DNA of 64,000 nt from Hydractinia symbiolongicarpus (lineage: Eukaryota; Cnidaria; Hydrozoa; Anthoathecata; Hydractiniidae). Both the position numbers and the translations under genes were made by a program. The notes under the pieces were generated by a model. It was given only the letters and a program-made list of their open reading frames with translations, did no database searches and had not been told where the DNA came from. Position 1 is the first letter of the stretch. Every line of letters begins with the position of its first letter. The DNA lies in the NCBI RefSeq assembly GCF_029227915.1, contig NC_079882.1, positions 19,845,001 to 19,909,000 on the forward strand, read 5' to 3'. Shown here one piece after another: positions 49,146-59,866 of this stretch.

Positions 49146-50687
49146 ATGGCTTTGCGAAGACAAGTAAAAAATGTTGTTAGAAACTTTACAGATATAGAGG
49201 TCAAAGTACGAGAAGCAACAAGCAATGATCCCTGGGGTCCATCCAGTTCTCTTACCAGTGAAATTGCAGATGCCACATATAATGTACAAGCTTTCGCTGA
49301 AATTATGACATTGTTATGGAAGAGAATCAATGATCATGGAAAAAATTGGAGGCATGTTTACAAATCCTTGGTTGTTCTTGATTACATTGTTAAGACTGGC
49401 AGTGAAAGGGTTGCTCAACAGTGCAGAGAAAATATATTTGCAATTAAAACATTAAAAGATTTTCAATTCATTGATAAAGATGGCAAAGATCAGGGTATCA
49501 ATGTTAGGGAGAAATCAAAAATGTTAGTCGCATTATTGAAGGATGATGAACGTCTCAAAAATGAACGTCAAAGAGCATTGAAAGCCAAAGAAAGGTTCTC
49601 ACAATCTGAAGGTGGCATTGGAAACACTAGTTTTCCAAAAAATAGGAGATTTCAGGGAACACTTAAGTATACTGAGTCAAGAGGGAGTGTCGACGACACT
49701 AACATTCCATCCCAGACTTTTCAAGAGAAGAATATACCAGCAGATTCAAGATCTACTGATGGTCGTATTGATTCAGAAATTGAAAAAGTGCGTCCATCCA
49801 ATGAAGCAGAGGAAGAATTGCAGTTGCAAATTGCTTTGGCGATGAGTCGAGAAGAAGCAGAAAAAGGTGAAAAGGTTAATCAGGCTGAGAGTCAGCTTTT
49901 TGGTGGAGCAACTCATAGTAATCAACCCCAGCCAGCAACATCAACCTTATTAACTTTATCAGATCCTGTGCAACCACCAAAATCAAACACAGCTCTTGAT
50001 CCATGGATGCAGCCAGCTCCAACTTTACAAACAGTCATTCAGCCACCTAGAACACAGCCAGTTGCTGATCCTTGGGGTGCACCTGTACAACCTACAACTA
50101 CTACTAATCTTCCAGTTATGATGAATAACCTTAACATGAATCAACCAAAGGTTGACCCATGGAATAATGCTCCTCCTCCTTCTGTTGATCCATGGGATTC
50201 TCAGGCACCAGCACCTGCCTTATCCAACGATCCATGGGGAATGAGTAAACAACCTACTGCAATTCAAGACCCATTTGCTTCTCAGATGCCTGCCATGACA
50301 ATGTCATCTGCATTTACACCAATAGCACCCATTTCATCTAACAGCACAGGTGCAAATGAATTTAGTCTCTTTGACAGTACTGCACCAAGTACTAAACCTA
50401 AAACAGAATCTTCATTTTTATCGAATGGTGCACATCTAGTTGACGTCGAAAATATTTTAGCAGCCAAACCACAAACTAATAACCCCACCGCTGTCAATCC
50501 GTTTATGACGAGTGCTGGCAACACTAATCCATTTCTGCAAGAAAAACCAAAGCCAAAGTCGATAAACGAAATTCGTAGTGACAAATCCAACATTTTTGCA
50601 TCTACCAGTCCCAGTGGGGATATGTTGTTGGAGGCTCCTTTGCAACCAATGAATAATCAACAAAACACTAACAATCCTTTCTTGTGA
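49146..50687 (+). CDS. EPN: Epsin, clathrin adaptor with ENTH domain, single coding exon
   Basis: Epsins bind PI(4,5)P2 at the plasma membrane and link ubiquitinated cargo to clathrin and AP-2. The 513-aa frame starts MALRRQVKNVV, the normal ENTH N-terminus. ENTH spans about 1-150, with REATSNDPWGPSS, DHGKNWRHVYK and KTLKDFQF blocks. One ubiquitin-interacting motif is at about 220-240 (EEELQLQIALAMSREEAEK). Five DPW motifs for AP-2 lie at about 285, 310, 336, 347 and 361, with a DPF nearby. A clathrin-box-like LVDVE is at about 431. Three NPF motifs for EH-domain partners lie at about 451, 461 and 510. Vertebrate epsins have two or three UIMs; only one is evident here. The lack of introns in the coding part contrasts with the neighbours, but there is no poly(A) tail or direct repeat to argue for a retrocopy. 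Paralogue number cannot be assigned. Confidence 0.96.
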   Translation: MALRRQVKNVVRNFTDIEVKVREATSNDPWGPSSSLTSEIADATYNVQAFAEIMTLLWKRINDHGKNWRHVYKSLVVLDYIVKTGSERVAQQCRENIFAIKTLKDFQFIDKDGKDQGINVREKSKMLVALLKDDERLKNERQRALKAKERFSQSEGGIGNTSFPKNRRFQGTLKYTESRGSVDDTNIPSQTFQEKNIPADSRSTDGRIDSEIEKVRPSNEAEEELQLQIALAMSREEAEKGEKVNQAESQLFGGATHSNQPQPATSTLLTLSDPVQPPKSNTALDPWMQPAPTLQTVIQPPRTQPVADPWGAPVQPTTTTNLPVMMNNLNMNQPKVDPWNNAPPPSVDPWDSQAPAPALSNDPWGMSKQPTAIQDPFASQMPAMTMSSAFTPIAPISSNSTGANEFSLFDSTAPSTKPKTESSFLSNGAHLVDVENILAAKPQTNNPTAVNPFMTSAGNTNPFLQEKPKPKSINEIRSDKSNIFASTSPSGDMLLEAPLQPMNNQQNTNNPFL

Positions 50688-50843
50688 TAGATATGTCATG
50701 GTGTAATTTTTAATCTTGCAACTTGGGTAATTACTATTATAACTTTAATAGTGATGCTTGTGATATAATTATTAATATGGCTTTCAACTTGTTTAAATGT
50801 AAAGTTCTAAGTTTTCTGAAATTTTTCTGCTTCTGAGGAGAAC

Positions 50844-50849
50844 AATAAA
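50844..50849 (+). terminator. Candidate poly(A) signal of epsin
   Basis: AATAAA about 155 nt after the stop codon. Another AATAAA lies near 51613, so a longer 3' UTR is possible. Confidence 0.45.
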
Positions 50850-51097
50850 AATAGCTCTAGTTAAGGGGGAAATTAATTTTGAGGGAAAACTACTTGTACT
50901 TTCCTTCAACCTATTGTATGAAATGATCCTTATGTTTATATACATTTATAAGACATATCTTTAATCAATGTTTTCAATCATTATCAAGAATACGATGAGG
51001 AAAAATTATATATTGATTGCACAACGAAAATTTCTTCGCTGTTGGAGATCTTAAGAAAGAGATTTGCTAACATTGGGGAGGCTAAGCTTGGGTACAA

Positions 51098-51118
51098 GGG
51101 GGTAGGGTAGGGTAGGGG
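51098..51118 (+). other. G-rich tract with four G-runs
   Basis: GGGGG-TA-GGG-TA-GGG-TA-GGGG fits the classical intramolecular G-quadruplex pattern with 2-nt loops. It lies about 410 nt downstream of the epsin stop codon, on the sense strand. Confidence 0.6.
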
Positions 51119-51119
51119 A

Positions 51120-53160
51120 CATTAAGCTGAAGTGGGGACCAGGTGTAGAGGACATTATGCTGAAGGGTTTGCTAAATAAATAAAAAACAAAGGGCTGAAT
51201 CAAAAGTCCTAAATTACTTTGAAGTGTATATTTTTATTTGTGTTTGTGTGTTATACTTTGTGACTAATTTTGGATTGACAAGTTATTTTATGTTGTCAAA
51301 AGACTTCAAACTTCACCGTATTATTAGCTCTGTTCATGTCATAAATTTATGAATTCACTACTATTTCAAATGATGTATATAGACCTAAATTTTATTTTCT
51401 ATTGAAAACTTTTCTTATTTGTTTGAATTATTTTACTTGACTTATTTTCGTCTCATTGTCTTGTAATTTTAAAATTCGTAACTTTCCAAATACATTTTTC
51501 TTCTGAAAATCATGGTTTTATAGACATTTAGTTGTGTTGATCAGGGCAAGAAAATTGTGTTTTGTTATTTACTTGTCGATGTTATAAAGCAATTCTCATT
51601 TTTGGTGTTTTTAATAAACTAAAAATAGGTTTTGAATGAAGCATCAAATACATTGTGTCAAGAAATAAACAATACACAAATGTAACGAACACAAACGACA
51701 ATGAAGTGAATTCCCTTAGAATTTAATTACCACAATTCAGCCTAACCGAAAAAGCATTAAATAACATAAATTAAAAGTTGTAGAATGAAATAAAAGTTAC
51801 TTCGTTGGAAATCAAAGATAATTCCAAAATATTGGCTGGCAAAGTATTTTCTGTACAATTAATAACAACATCAGGACAATATTAAAAAGTTTGCATACAA
51901 TGAAACCAAAGAGAAACAAGGTATGCATGTATGTCTTTGTGTCTGCATTGCATATTAGAAAAATATATAATTAAGAAATCCAAAATTCCCATTAACTTTA
52001 GAAAATTTGTGTTAATTTTGTGACTTGTTTATTTCTTGGAATTAGGTATACAGCTAAACTTAACAAAAAGCATGAGTGTTAAGTTCTCACAACATAAAAA
52101 ATAACCTTTTCTTGACACAATGCTGACCAAGGTTTTTTAGGGTTGTATTTAGTACCTTAATTATATGTCCACTTTTGTGCGTATATTGCTCACGGTAAAA
52201 CAACAGATTTGCGCTGATATTATTGGGATATCTTCACTTATTATTTGAACAAAAAGGATGGTCCTGTTCTTAAATTAATTTATGTGAAATAAGATTTTAG
52301 TTTATGAACATTTCAAAGCAAAATCTTTTAATACAAAAATGACATTTTGTGGCATTTTCTCTTAAATATTGTGCACATCACATATTTTAGTTTCAGCGGA
52401 AGTATTACCATTAGCAAAGAATCGCACATGCCGAGTGGTCAAGTTAGATTTAAAATATTTGAAAATATTTTAGGTTTATAATGTGAAAAATGTCCTAAAA
52501 TATTTTCTCCATTGTTTGCACAGTAAGTGAATGAAATCTGATTTTACAAAGGACCTTGTGAAGTATGTAATAGTATAGGGTGTTTATATGAGCTGAGTTA
52601 ATTTTAACTTGTGAAGTATGCATAAATAATTGTTAAACAAGTTTTCTTTTCTTTAAATTGTTTTCCATTACCTTTATAACTTTGTGTCAGTTCTGAAAAT
52701 GTCTAATTTTTATTGTGATTAAATTTGAAATTCTGAATTGTCTTCTTGTTTTCATGGGTGTAACTTTTCAAAGTTATTGTATTTATGATTCTCTAGTTTG
52801 CTTTTTTTTTTAATCTTCGGTATTTAAAAAGTATAATATTTCAAACTGCTTTAAACTATATGTGGCATAAATATAAGTGGCATAAATATTATGAGCCACA
52901 AAATAATATTGTTGCTTGTTTTTCTTTTCCCCTTAAATCCCATTCGTATTTCTAATTTCTAAAAATGCCTTGCATCTCCTGTTTTAGAAAGAATGATGGT
53001 ACCGATATTGTACTCCTAAAAGTCTTGTCTGTAATTAGCATTGCCTCATCATGCTGAAATAATACTTCTTAGCATTTCTTAATTCTTAAAGCTATTTCTG
53101 TGTTGACGGTTTGTATAAAAAGATCTCTGTCATTCTAATTCATACAAATTTATCTATTTA
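51120..53160. other. Intergenic between epsin and the ornithine carrier
   Basis: AT-rich sequence with no recognised gene. It may contain the distal epsin 3' UTR and the promoter of the carrier gene. An AG sits one base before the carrier ATG (TATCTATTTAAG), in a plausible splice or trans-splice acceptor context. Confidence 0.45.
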
Positions 53161-53163
53161 AGA

Positions 53164-56100
53164 ATGGGGTCTAATCAGACTCTGAGTAGGGAAGCCATCA
53201 TTGACTTCACTGCAGGTGCCATCGGAGGAACATGTTGTGCATATGTTGGACAGCCACTGGACACAATTAAAGTGAAAATGCAAACATATCCAAATTTGTA
53301 TACAAATAGTATCAAATGTGCTTCGGATATTTTCAGAAAGCAAGGGTTTCTTCAGTTTTATGCCGGTGCCGTCCCAGCTGCTGCTGCAAATATTGCTGAA
53401 ACATCAGTTTTGTTTCTTTGTTATGGCCAGTGTCAGAAAGCTGTTTCGTATGTTGCTGGTACGGATAAAGATCACATGACGACACTGTTAAAAGCCACGT
53501 CTGGATCATTCGCATCATTTTTTGCAGCATTTGCGTTGTGTCCTTTAGAACTTGTCAAGTGCAGAATGCAAACCTTACAAGAGTTTAAAGGCACACACAA
53601 AAACATGTAAGTTCTATTGATTATATATTATGAACTCTTTTACACGGAATAAGCACATATGATGGATAATGATAAAGCCGAAATTTCTGGGTGGCTGTGA
53701 TTAATAATATAATGTTAGAATTTAAACAAACAACAACAAAAAATTGCTGACACAATCAGTGTGAAATACTATTTTTTTTAGCGAACAAATTTTACATTAT
53801 ATAAGACATTAGTTCACGTGCAAGCTATGTTTGCTTGATTCTGAAATTCATCAAATTTACAAAAAAACTAGAAAAGGTATGGAAAACAGGTCAAAATTTT
53901 GATTTGGATAATCTAAAAATGTTTTTGGCCATATGTGTTACAGTACTCTCAAATGTTCTCAAGTGTCTAATTTTCAAATATTGATGTGTACATATAAGAA
54001 CCTTTAAATCTTTACTGTTAGCAGTCTGCAAAAAATGATATATACATATATTTGTCAAAAAATAATTAGGAAGAACACCCTAGTGGAGCTGTATATAAAG
54101 TCTTCAAACGAAAATTGTTTTGACTTGCTGTTGTTGTTTCTTTTGTGATTCTAGTCACAGGAACTCCAAGTGAGGTGTGCATATATATATTTCTTTTAGA
54201 TGCATGTACACATGTTGACATGGATCTCAATACTTCCTTGGTTGCTGAATAGGCAAGAGAGGTATATGAGACCTTAGAACAGTTGCACTGCACAGCACAA
54301 GAATAATCCCTGCTTTAAATACTGGAATATAATAGTTCATTAAAATGAATCTGCTACCTCAAGGGTTGAAATTTTAGGGTTTTTTATTGGACCTATAAAT
54401 CTAGTGAAACAAGCAGTTTATGGTTTCGTCGCAAAAATATTTTCTGTGGAAAAAGAAGCTTTTTTCGTTCCCTTATTATGGCGAGCTTTAATATTGTGCC
54501 CTTACATAGAAGAGCACAAGACACAAAAATAAATTTTGCTACAGGGTGGCTAGTACTGTTGGAACCCCGTCGAAACTTCTGGAAATGGAATACGCCCATG
54601 AAAAAAGCTTAAAATTGCAAAAATGGGAACAACCTCCACAAAATAGCTATTCTAAATCCACATTTTATTTAAGTTTTTTTTGCTAGGTTATTGAAACATT
54701 TTATTTTTCCTTTATTTGACGAACAAACTGCAGGAAAAGTCAGAAAGGTGTTAAAATTTTCCTTGGAAAGTCCTAGCATTTACTTTTTAAAGAAGAGTGG
54801 CCACCCTGTACAAATTTTAAAGCTTACAATTGCGATATAATGCATTAATATTTCTTTCTTCGAGGTAGTACAACATTTTCTCAAATCTGTATTATAATTG
54901 ATCTTTAATGAATGTTTAACGTGAGAATAATTTTTTGTAGCACACCTTTTACGATCGTTAAAGATGTGTTGAAGAGAGATGGACCACTTGGATTTTATCG
55001 TGGTATCACGTCGACGGTTTTACGCGAAGTTCCTGGTTATTTCTTTTTTTTTGGAGGTTACGAAACAACTAAACGATGGCTGTCGAAAGATAAGGACAAT
55101 AATGAAGATTTAGGTTAGTTTTATAAAGTTGGTTTACAGGTGGCTCTCGATCTTAGCTAAAAGAAAAAGGTTTAAAACCCTATCTTGATTCTTGGTAGTC
55201 TGTGAACTGAATATCAGAAACATATTTTCTTATGTGTGATGTGTGAATCCAGCATTTAAAGTTGATTGAGGTAAACATATGAAAAAATATAATGTGACCT
55301 CATTTCAATGGATCCATATTCCTTTAAATTGCATCTGTATTTTATTCCTATTCATATATCTTCTTAGCAACACCTTGGTAACTACCTGGTAACTAACAAT
55401 GAAATAAGACTAATATAACATTTTACTAACCGTTACATAAATGTCTTTAACAGTTTCGAAATTCCAAAAAAATATCTCCGTCCCAAAAATGCTTAATAAA
55501 AGTTATGAATAGTCATTTATAAGCCACTGCTTTTTTTTCCAATACATAGGTCTGCTTCGAACGATACTAGCTGGTGGTGTAGGTGGTATCTCCATATGGG
55601 GTGCAATATACCCATTCGATATTATTAAATCAAGAATGCAGGTACGTCATTATAGCTGCTGTTTTTATATTGTGCATCACCAAGCATTATAAGAATATGG
55701 TGCAACCTTGGTTTATAACTAAGCTTTGTATTTACAATACTTTATTTTGCTACAAATTCTAGAAACAAATGTGATAATTTGTGTGTTGCGTAGCATACCG
55801 TTAGAGTCGTATTTTATAGGTGTTAATTTTTTTGGCATTTGTTATTTTGTATAAATCTTTACCTTCTATTGCAGGTATATTCTGGTGGTGGTAAACCGAT
55901 TGGATTTCTAGATACAGCTCGCATGATTGCAAAGGAAGGAGGTATATTTGCAACGTTCAGCATGTCGTGATACAAAGTTTTTTCATAATAAGCATACGTT
56001 TTCGATTTAACATGTTTCGTAAGGTTAAATTTATTCATTTGTAGAGCCTGACCCCTGTAAATTTATCAGTTACGTTTCATAAGTAAGATGTTAAAGAGAA

Positions 56101-57740
56101 CCCGAGGTACAAAAGGATGTTGGACTTATATTATAGAGCTTAAAAAGTTGGTTAACAAGTCTTTTTTTAAATTTCTTAAGATATTTACATTTAAAGAATT
56201 TCGGATTTAATTATGCTGCATAAATTATGATGTTATTCGAGTAATAGTAAAATTACGGATGGCAGGCATCAGTAATATTAGACCTGTTAAGGCATGTACA
56301 TTCGAACTTTATTAATGCGGAGATATTGTAAAGGTGAATTGATTAACATAATTTTTTTTGCTGAAATGACACTCTTTTGCTCGTCCCATGCCTCTTAATT
56401 TTTTGCTGACAACCCCATAACTTTGAATCTGCACGTCTTAAGTCTAATTGATGACGAGTAAACTCTGACGAGTTCACTTCGGAGGGTGCATCGCTAAGAC
56501 AGCTTTCTGAATGGTTGTGGAACACCACATTTAATATTCAGAACTGTCATATATTGTCTTGGGAGGTCCTAAAGCATCATCTAGATATTGCAGGGAATTA
56601 AACATCGACGGAGGGGCAAGAAAGCTGTCTAAAAATTCGAAAATGGTTGCTATGGGCGTTGCTATGTACTTATATTTGCGGTTGGTTGGAAAAAATGGCA
56701 GAATGCGCAATAAAAACCTAAATTTGTCATAAGCACTACTTGCCACGGTATTCTAAGATGAATTTGCTTACAGAAAACAGCTAAATTACCATTCTTGAAA
56801 TTTAGAAATTTTTTCTAGGGGAACCACCTTAAATATGACATAATTTTTGCACATAATTAAATCTGAAATTCTTTATACGTGAATATCTTGAGAACAAAAA
56901 AAGCTTTTTAAAAAATTTAAAAAGACTTGTTAACCAACTTTTTAAGCTCTATAATATAAGTCCAACATCAATTTATACCTTAGGTTCCCTTCAAGCAATA
57001 ATTTTTATTCTCCTAAGAATGGTTAAACTTTTACATTTTAAAATCATTGGTATTATATATGTACTAGTCGATAAGGCCCGCGGAAAAATCCACTGAGGCA
57101 GGATAAAAATTTTGATGACGTCAGTAACCAATCCACTAAAATAAATTTAGGATTTTGTTATTGTGGAGAGCTTTAAGCGCTGATCAAGAAAATGTATATG
57201 ATCATGTGCTTTTAATGAGCGGTTAATGAGATATAAGGGTTTAAAAATTTTACTGACGTCAGCAATGGCCCGTCAAAACCAAATTTTTTTTGAAATTTGT
57301 ATGCCCATCATATAGTTCTTAAAACGCTGATCAAGAAAATGTGTAGGATCGTATACTTTTGACAAACGGTTACGAAAATATTGTGCTTTGAATGTTTTTT
57401 GATGACGTCATCAACCCGTTCATTCCGAAACGGATTTTGGGGACCCAGGTTTGGGAAAATTACCCAAATTGGTCTTAGGTGGTCCCTAGTTACCCACGCG
57501 GTGAAAAATCATTGACGTCACCACCTCGTTTAGACACAGTCTCTGTATTATTATAAGAGATAAAGCTGTGTAGAGGTAAGATTTAAACTTGACATGATCT
57601 TATCACTAGGTATACTGTCGTTTTACAGTGGCATCGGACCGACATTGTTTCGTGCGTTTCCAGCGTGTGCCGCATTATTCGTTGGTTATGAATACTCAAA
57701 AATATTATTGACATATATCGCAGATCGAAAAGAGCTATGA
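53164..57740 (+). CDS. SLC25A15: Mitochondrial ornithine carrier (SLC25A15/SLC25A2 type), 5 coding exons
   Basis: An inner mitochondrial membrane carrier, predicted to exchange cytosolic ornithine for matrix citrulline in the urea cycle and arginine metabolism. Exons: 53164-53606, 54941-55113, 55550-55641, 55875-55941, 57610-57740. Phases agree, giving 301 aa, the usual length. Three ~100-aa repeats each carry the signature PxDxxK or its variant: QPLDTIK (30-36), CPLELVK (126-132) and YPFDIIK (226-232). All three are followed by x-R/K-MQ as in the family. LGFYRGITSTVLREVPG and FYSGIGPTLFRAFPA correspond to the even-numbered helices. The choice of ornithine carrier over the close carnitine/acylcarnitine carriers rests on overall resemblance. 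Intron 4 (1.67 kb) holds two repeats. Confidence 0.88.
53607..54940. other. Intron 1 of the ornithine carrier gene
   Basis: A 1.33-kb AT-rich intron with no gene or transposon end recognised. Confidence 0.5.
56095..56990. mobile_element. Foldback MITE, intron 4 of the ornithine carrier gene
   Basis: The left terminus AGAGAACCCGAGG follows TTAA (56091-56094). The right terminus is inverted and followed by TCAA, a decayed TTAA. Inverted similarity extends about 150 bp inward (for example GAGCTTAAAAAGTTGGTTAA on the left and its complement near 56930). Same family as 10559-11153; here the right arm has not been replaced by host exon. Confidence 0.85.
57062..57566. repeat. Interspersed repeat, related to 17278-17945
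   Basis: Same order of blocks as the copy near TSG101: CTAGTCGATAAGGCCC, GATCAAGAAAATGTATATGA, GACGTCAGCAATGGCC, CATTCCGAAACGGATT and a TAGACACAGTCTC end. It inserted in intron 4 of the ornithine carrier, 70 bp beyond the MITE and about 45 bp before the final exon. Confidence 0.75.
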
Positions 57741-57760
57741 CAACACCGAAAGCACTGTAG

Positions 57761-57766
57761 AATAAA
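57761..57766 (+). terminator. Poly(A) signal of the ornithine carrier gene
   Basis: AATAAA 20 nt after the stop codon, on the coding strand. Confidence 0.55.
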
Positions 57767-57769
57767 TGT

Positions 57770-59860
57770 ACCATTGTCGAGCTGAAGCGACGTTATTGAC
57801 AGTGCTACCCAGTGTTTTTTTGATAGGAAAAGTTAAACAAGCACATCTGTAAAATGTAGTCAACTCTACTCGCGAAAATTACGACAAATAGGTCAGACTT
57901 TTATCCATAATGCAAAGATGGAAGAACTATCGATGAGCGATTATTTGTATCTTTATGCGTTTTTTATTTCACATTTTTAGTAGTTTTTTTTAACTTAATG
58001 CAAATATAAATTTGTTATTTTAGCATGTAAATTTATTATAACATTTTTTTAATTGTTAATTTTCTTGAAAACCCTCCTGAATTATTAATATACGTAAAGT
58101 TACTATTAGATCATTTTTTAGTCCCCAGCTTTCTTGTTTTTAAAATGGCGAACATGCTCGCGTTCTGTGGGGCATTTTGTGTAGGTATAATGCGTTGCAT
58201 AAGGGAAGAATTTTTTTTTCTTTTTACTTTTTAAACACATTTTTTCATTACTTACGTTATTTATATCTTTATGTAATATATAATTTTCACTCATCTAGAA
58301 ATACGTTTTACCACGAAAGAATTATTTAGTAGAAAGATTAATAACATACAGAAATATATTTTAAATAACCAAAGACAGATATTTTCGTTTTTGCTATCAC
58401 ATAGACATCTGCAGTGATAACTTTTTCCATGTATCTTTACCAATTTGTAAAAGTTTATGAATTTGTTCTCAAAATTCAAAGTTTTGTCAAGGAGTTTTCT
58501 GTCATAGTTGAATCTTATTGACTTTGTACTAAGTCCTCGTCATGTCTTATTATTTCAGGATAGTAAAAATAGAATGCGTTTACGCCAACCTCGTTTCCAA
58601 AGCATCGTTATCGTTGTGCAAGAACATCGATTTTGCTCGAATGTGTGTAAATGTTGCTGAAATAAAGATTTTTCAGCAACTTCGTTTTCATGCTTTTTCA
58701 GAAGGTAGGGACATCGTTAACTTTTCTAGTACTCAACCCGTCATTTTTTTCGTGAAAACATTCATACACGCCTATGCTGTACTTGGTGTCCATGCATCAC
58801 CGTCTGAACATCAATCTGAACATACTTTTCCACACAGAATTTTTTTGCATAGATGTGCAGTAATTTCACTTACCACTTTCCACTAATTTCCACTTTCACT
58901 TACCGCTACGACAAGCCTATTTTTGAAATCTTATTTTAAGACGGTTCTAACGGTTCTAGAAGTGCGTTTATTTGGCGATAACATTTGGGTATTTCGGCCC
59001 ATTTGGTATGTATCATGCATGACAATAAATTATAAATTGCAGAAAATAAATTATAAATTATACTAAATGACGTAGTTAACCTTTTTGCCGTGCGATGAAC
59101 TTCAAGCCTTTTTATAAGCCACTTGAATAGTGGCTAAACACTAGACATGTGTTAAAATTGTTTTTTGAAAATGATATAAAACTTGCTTATCGTTAACCAT
59201 GAAGGTTAATGATAATGTACGGCTAATGATGATTTATACCTGAAGTGTTACACCCCAACCCTGCTGGTTTCAATTGAAAAAAAAATTGTTTTATTTCGAA
59301 AATTGAAATATCTGACAGTGCTAAAAAATATACCTATATAACATGTATACACTGGAAAGTATGCCTATATAGCACTTTCACATGCGAGATATATATGCGT
59401 AAAAGAGTTGTGAAGGTTAAGTACACTTGCTAAATTTGCTTAAAAATTGAGGATGTTTGTACAATCGCTTATAGACTGGTTTCTTATAAAGAAATACATT
59501 TTGTCTTAAGCCTTTTTCTATTCACGGAAATGTCGAAATTGTCTCACACGAAATGTTATAAGTCACGAAAAAGTCATTAGTGATGTTAATGGTATTGCTT
59601 TACGAGTGCAGATCACTATCTATTTTAAGACTTATTAGCGTTTGAAGGTTATAAAAACAAAATGACAAAGTCTGATAGCTGGATAAAGTTATCTTAGACT
59701 GAAGTATGTATTTTTAATTTTTTTAATTCTTCTTTTTAACTGGAATAAACCAGTCGTTTCGGTAGGAGGAATTTCATAGAAACAGATAACAAACGACCGT
59801 TGTACCATGGGGACTAGGTTGTTTTTTTATTTTCTTACTTCACTAAGTTTATGCTCAAGT
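57770..59860. other. Intergenic, no gene recognised
   Basis: A 114-codon open frame at 58542-58886 (+) was examined. It has no recognisable domain, and its last part repeats a short CACTT-rich motif. It is not called. No transposon ends were seen. Confidence 0.45.
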
Positions 59861-59866
59861 AAAGTT

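Noticed and set aside
49146-50687. Epsin as a retrocopy because its coding part lacks introns
   Set aside because: No poly(A) remnant or target-site duplication, frame fully intact, and a probable 5' UTR acceptor is present.
50282-50699. Minus-strand open frames opposite epsin
   Set aside because: Shadows of the epsin coding exon; no independent features.
57606-57627. Later acceptor TTTTACAG for the last exon of the ornithine carrier
   Set aside because: It would break the reading frame and delete a conserved LxFY block; the earlier CACTAG acceptor fits phase and homology.
58542-58886. 114-codon plus-strand frame
   Set aside because: No domain or splice support.
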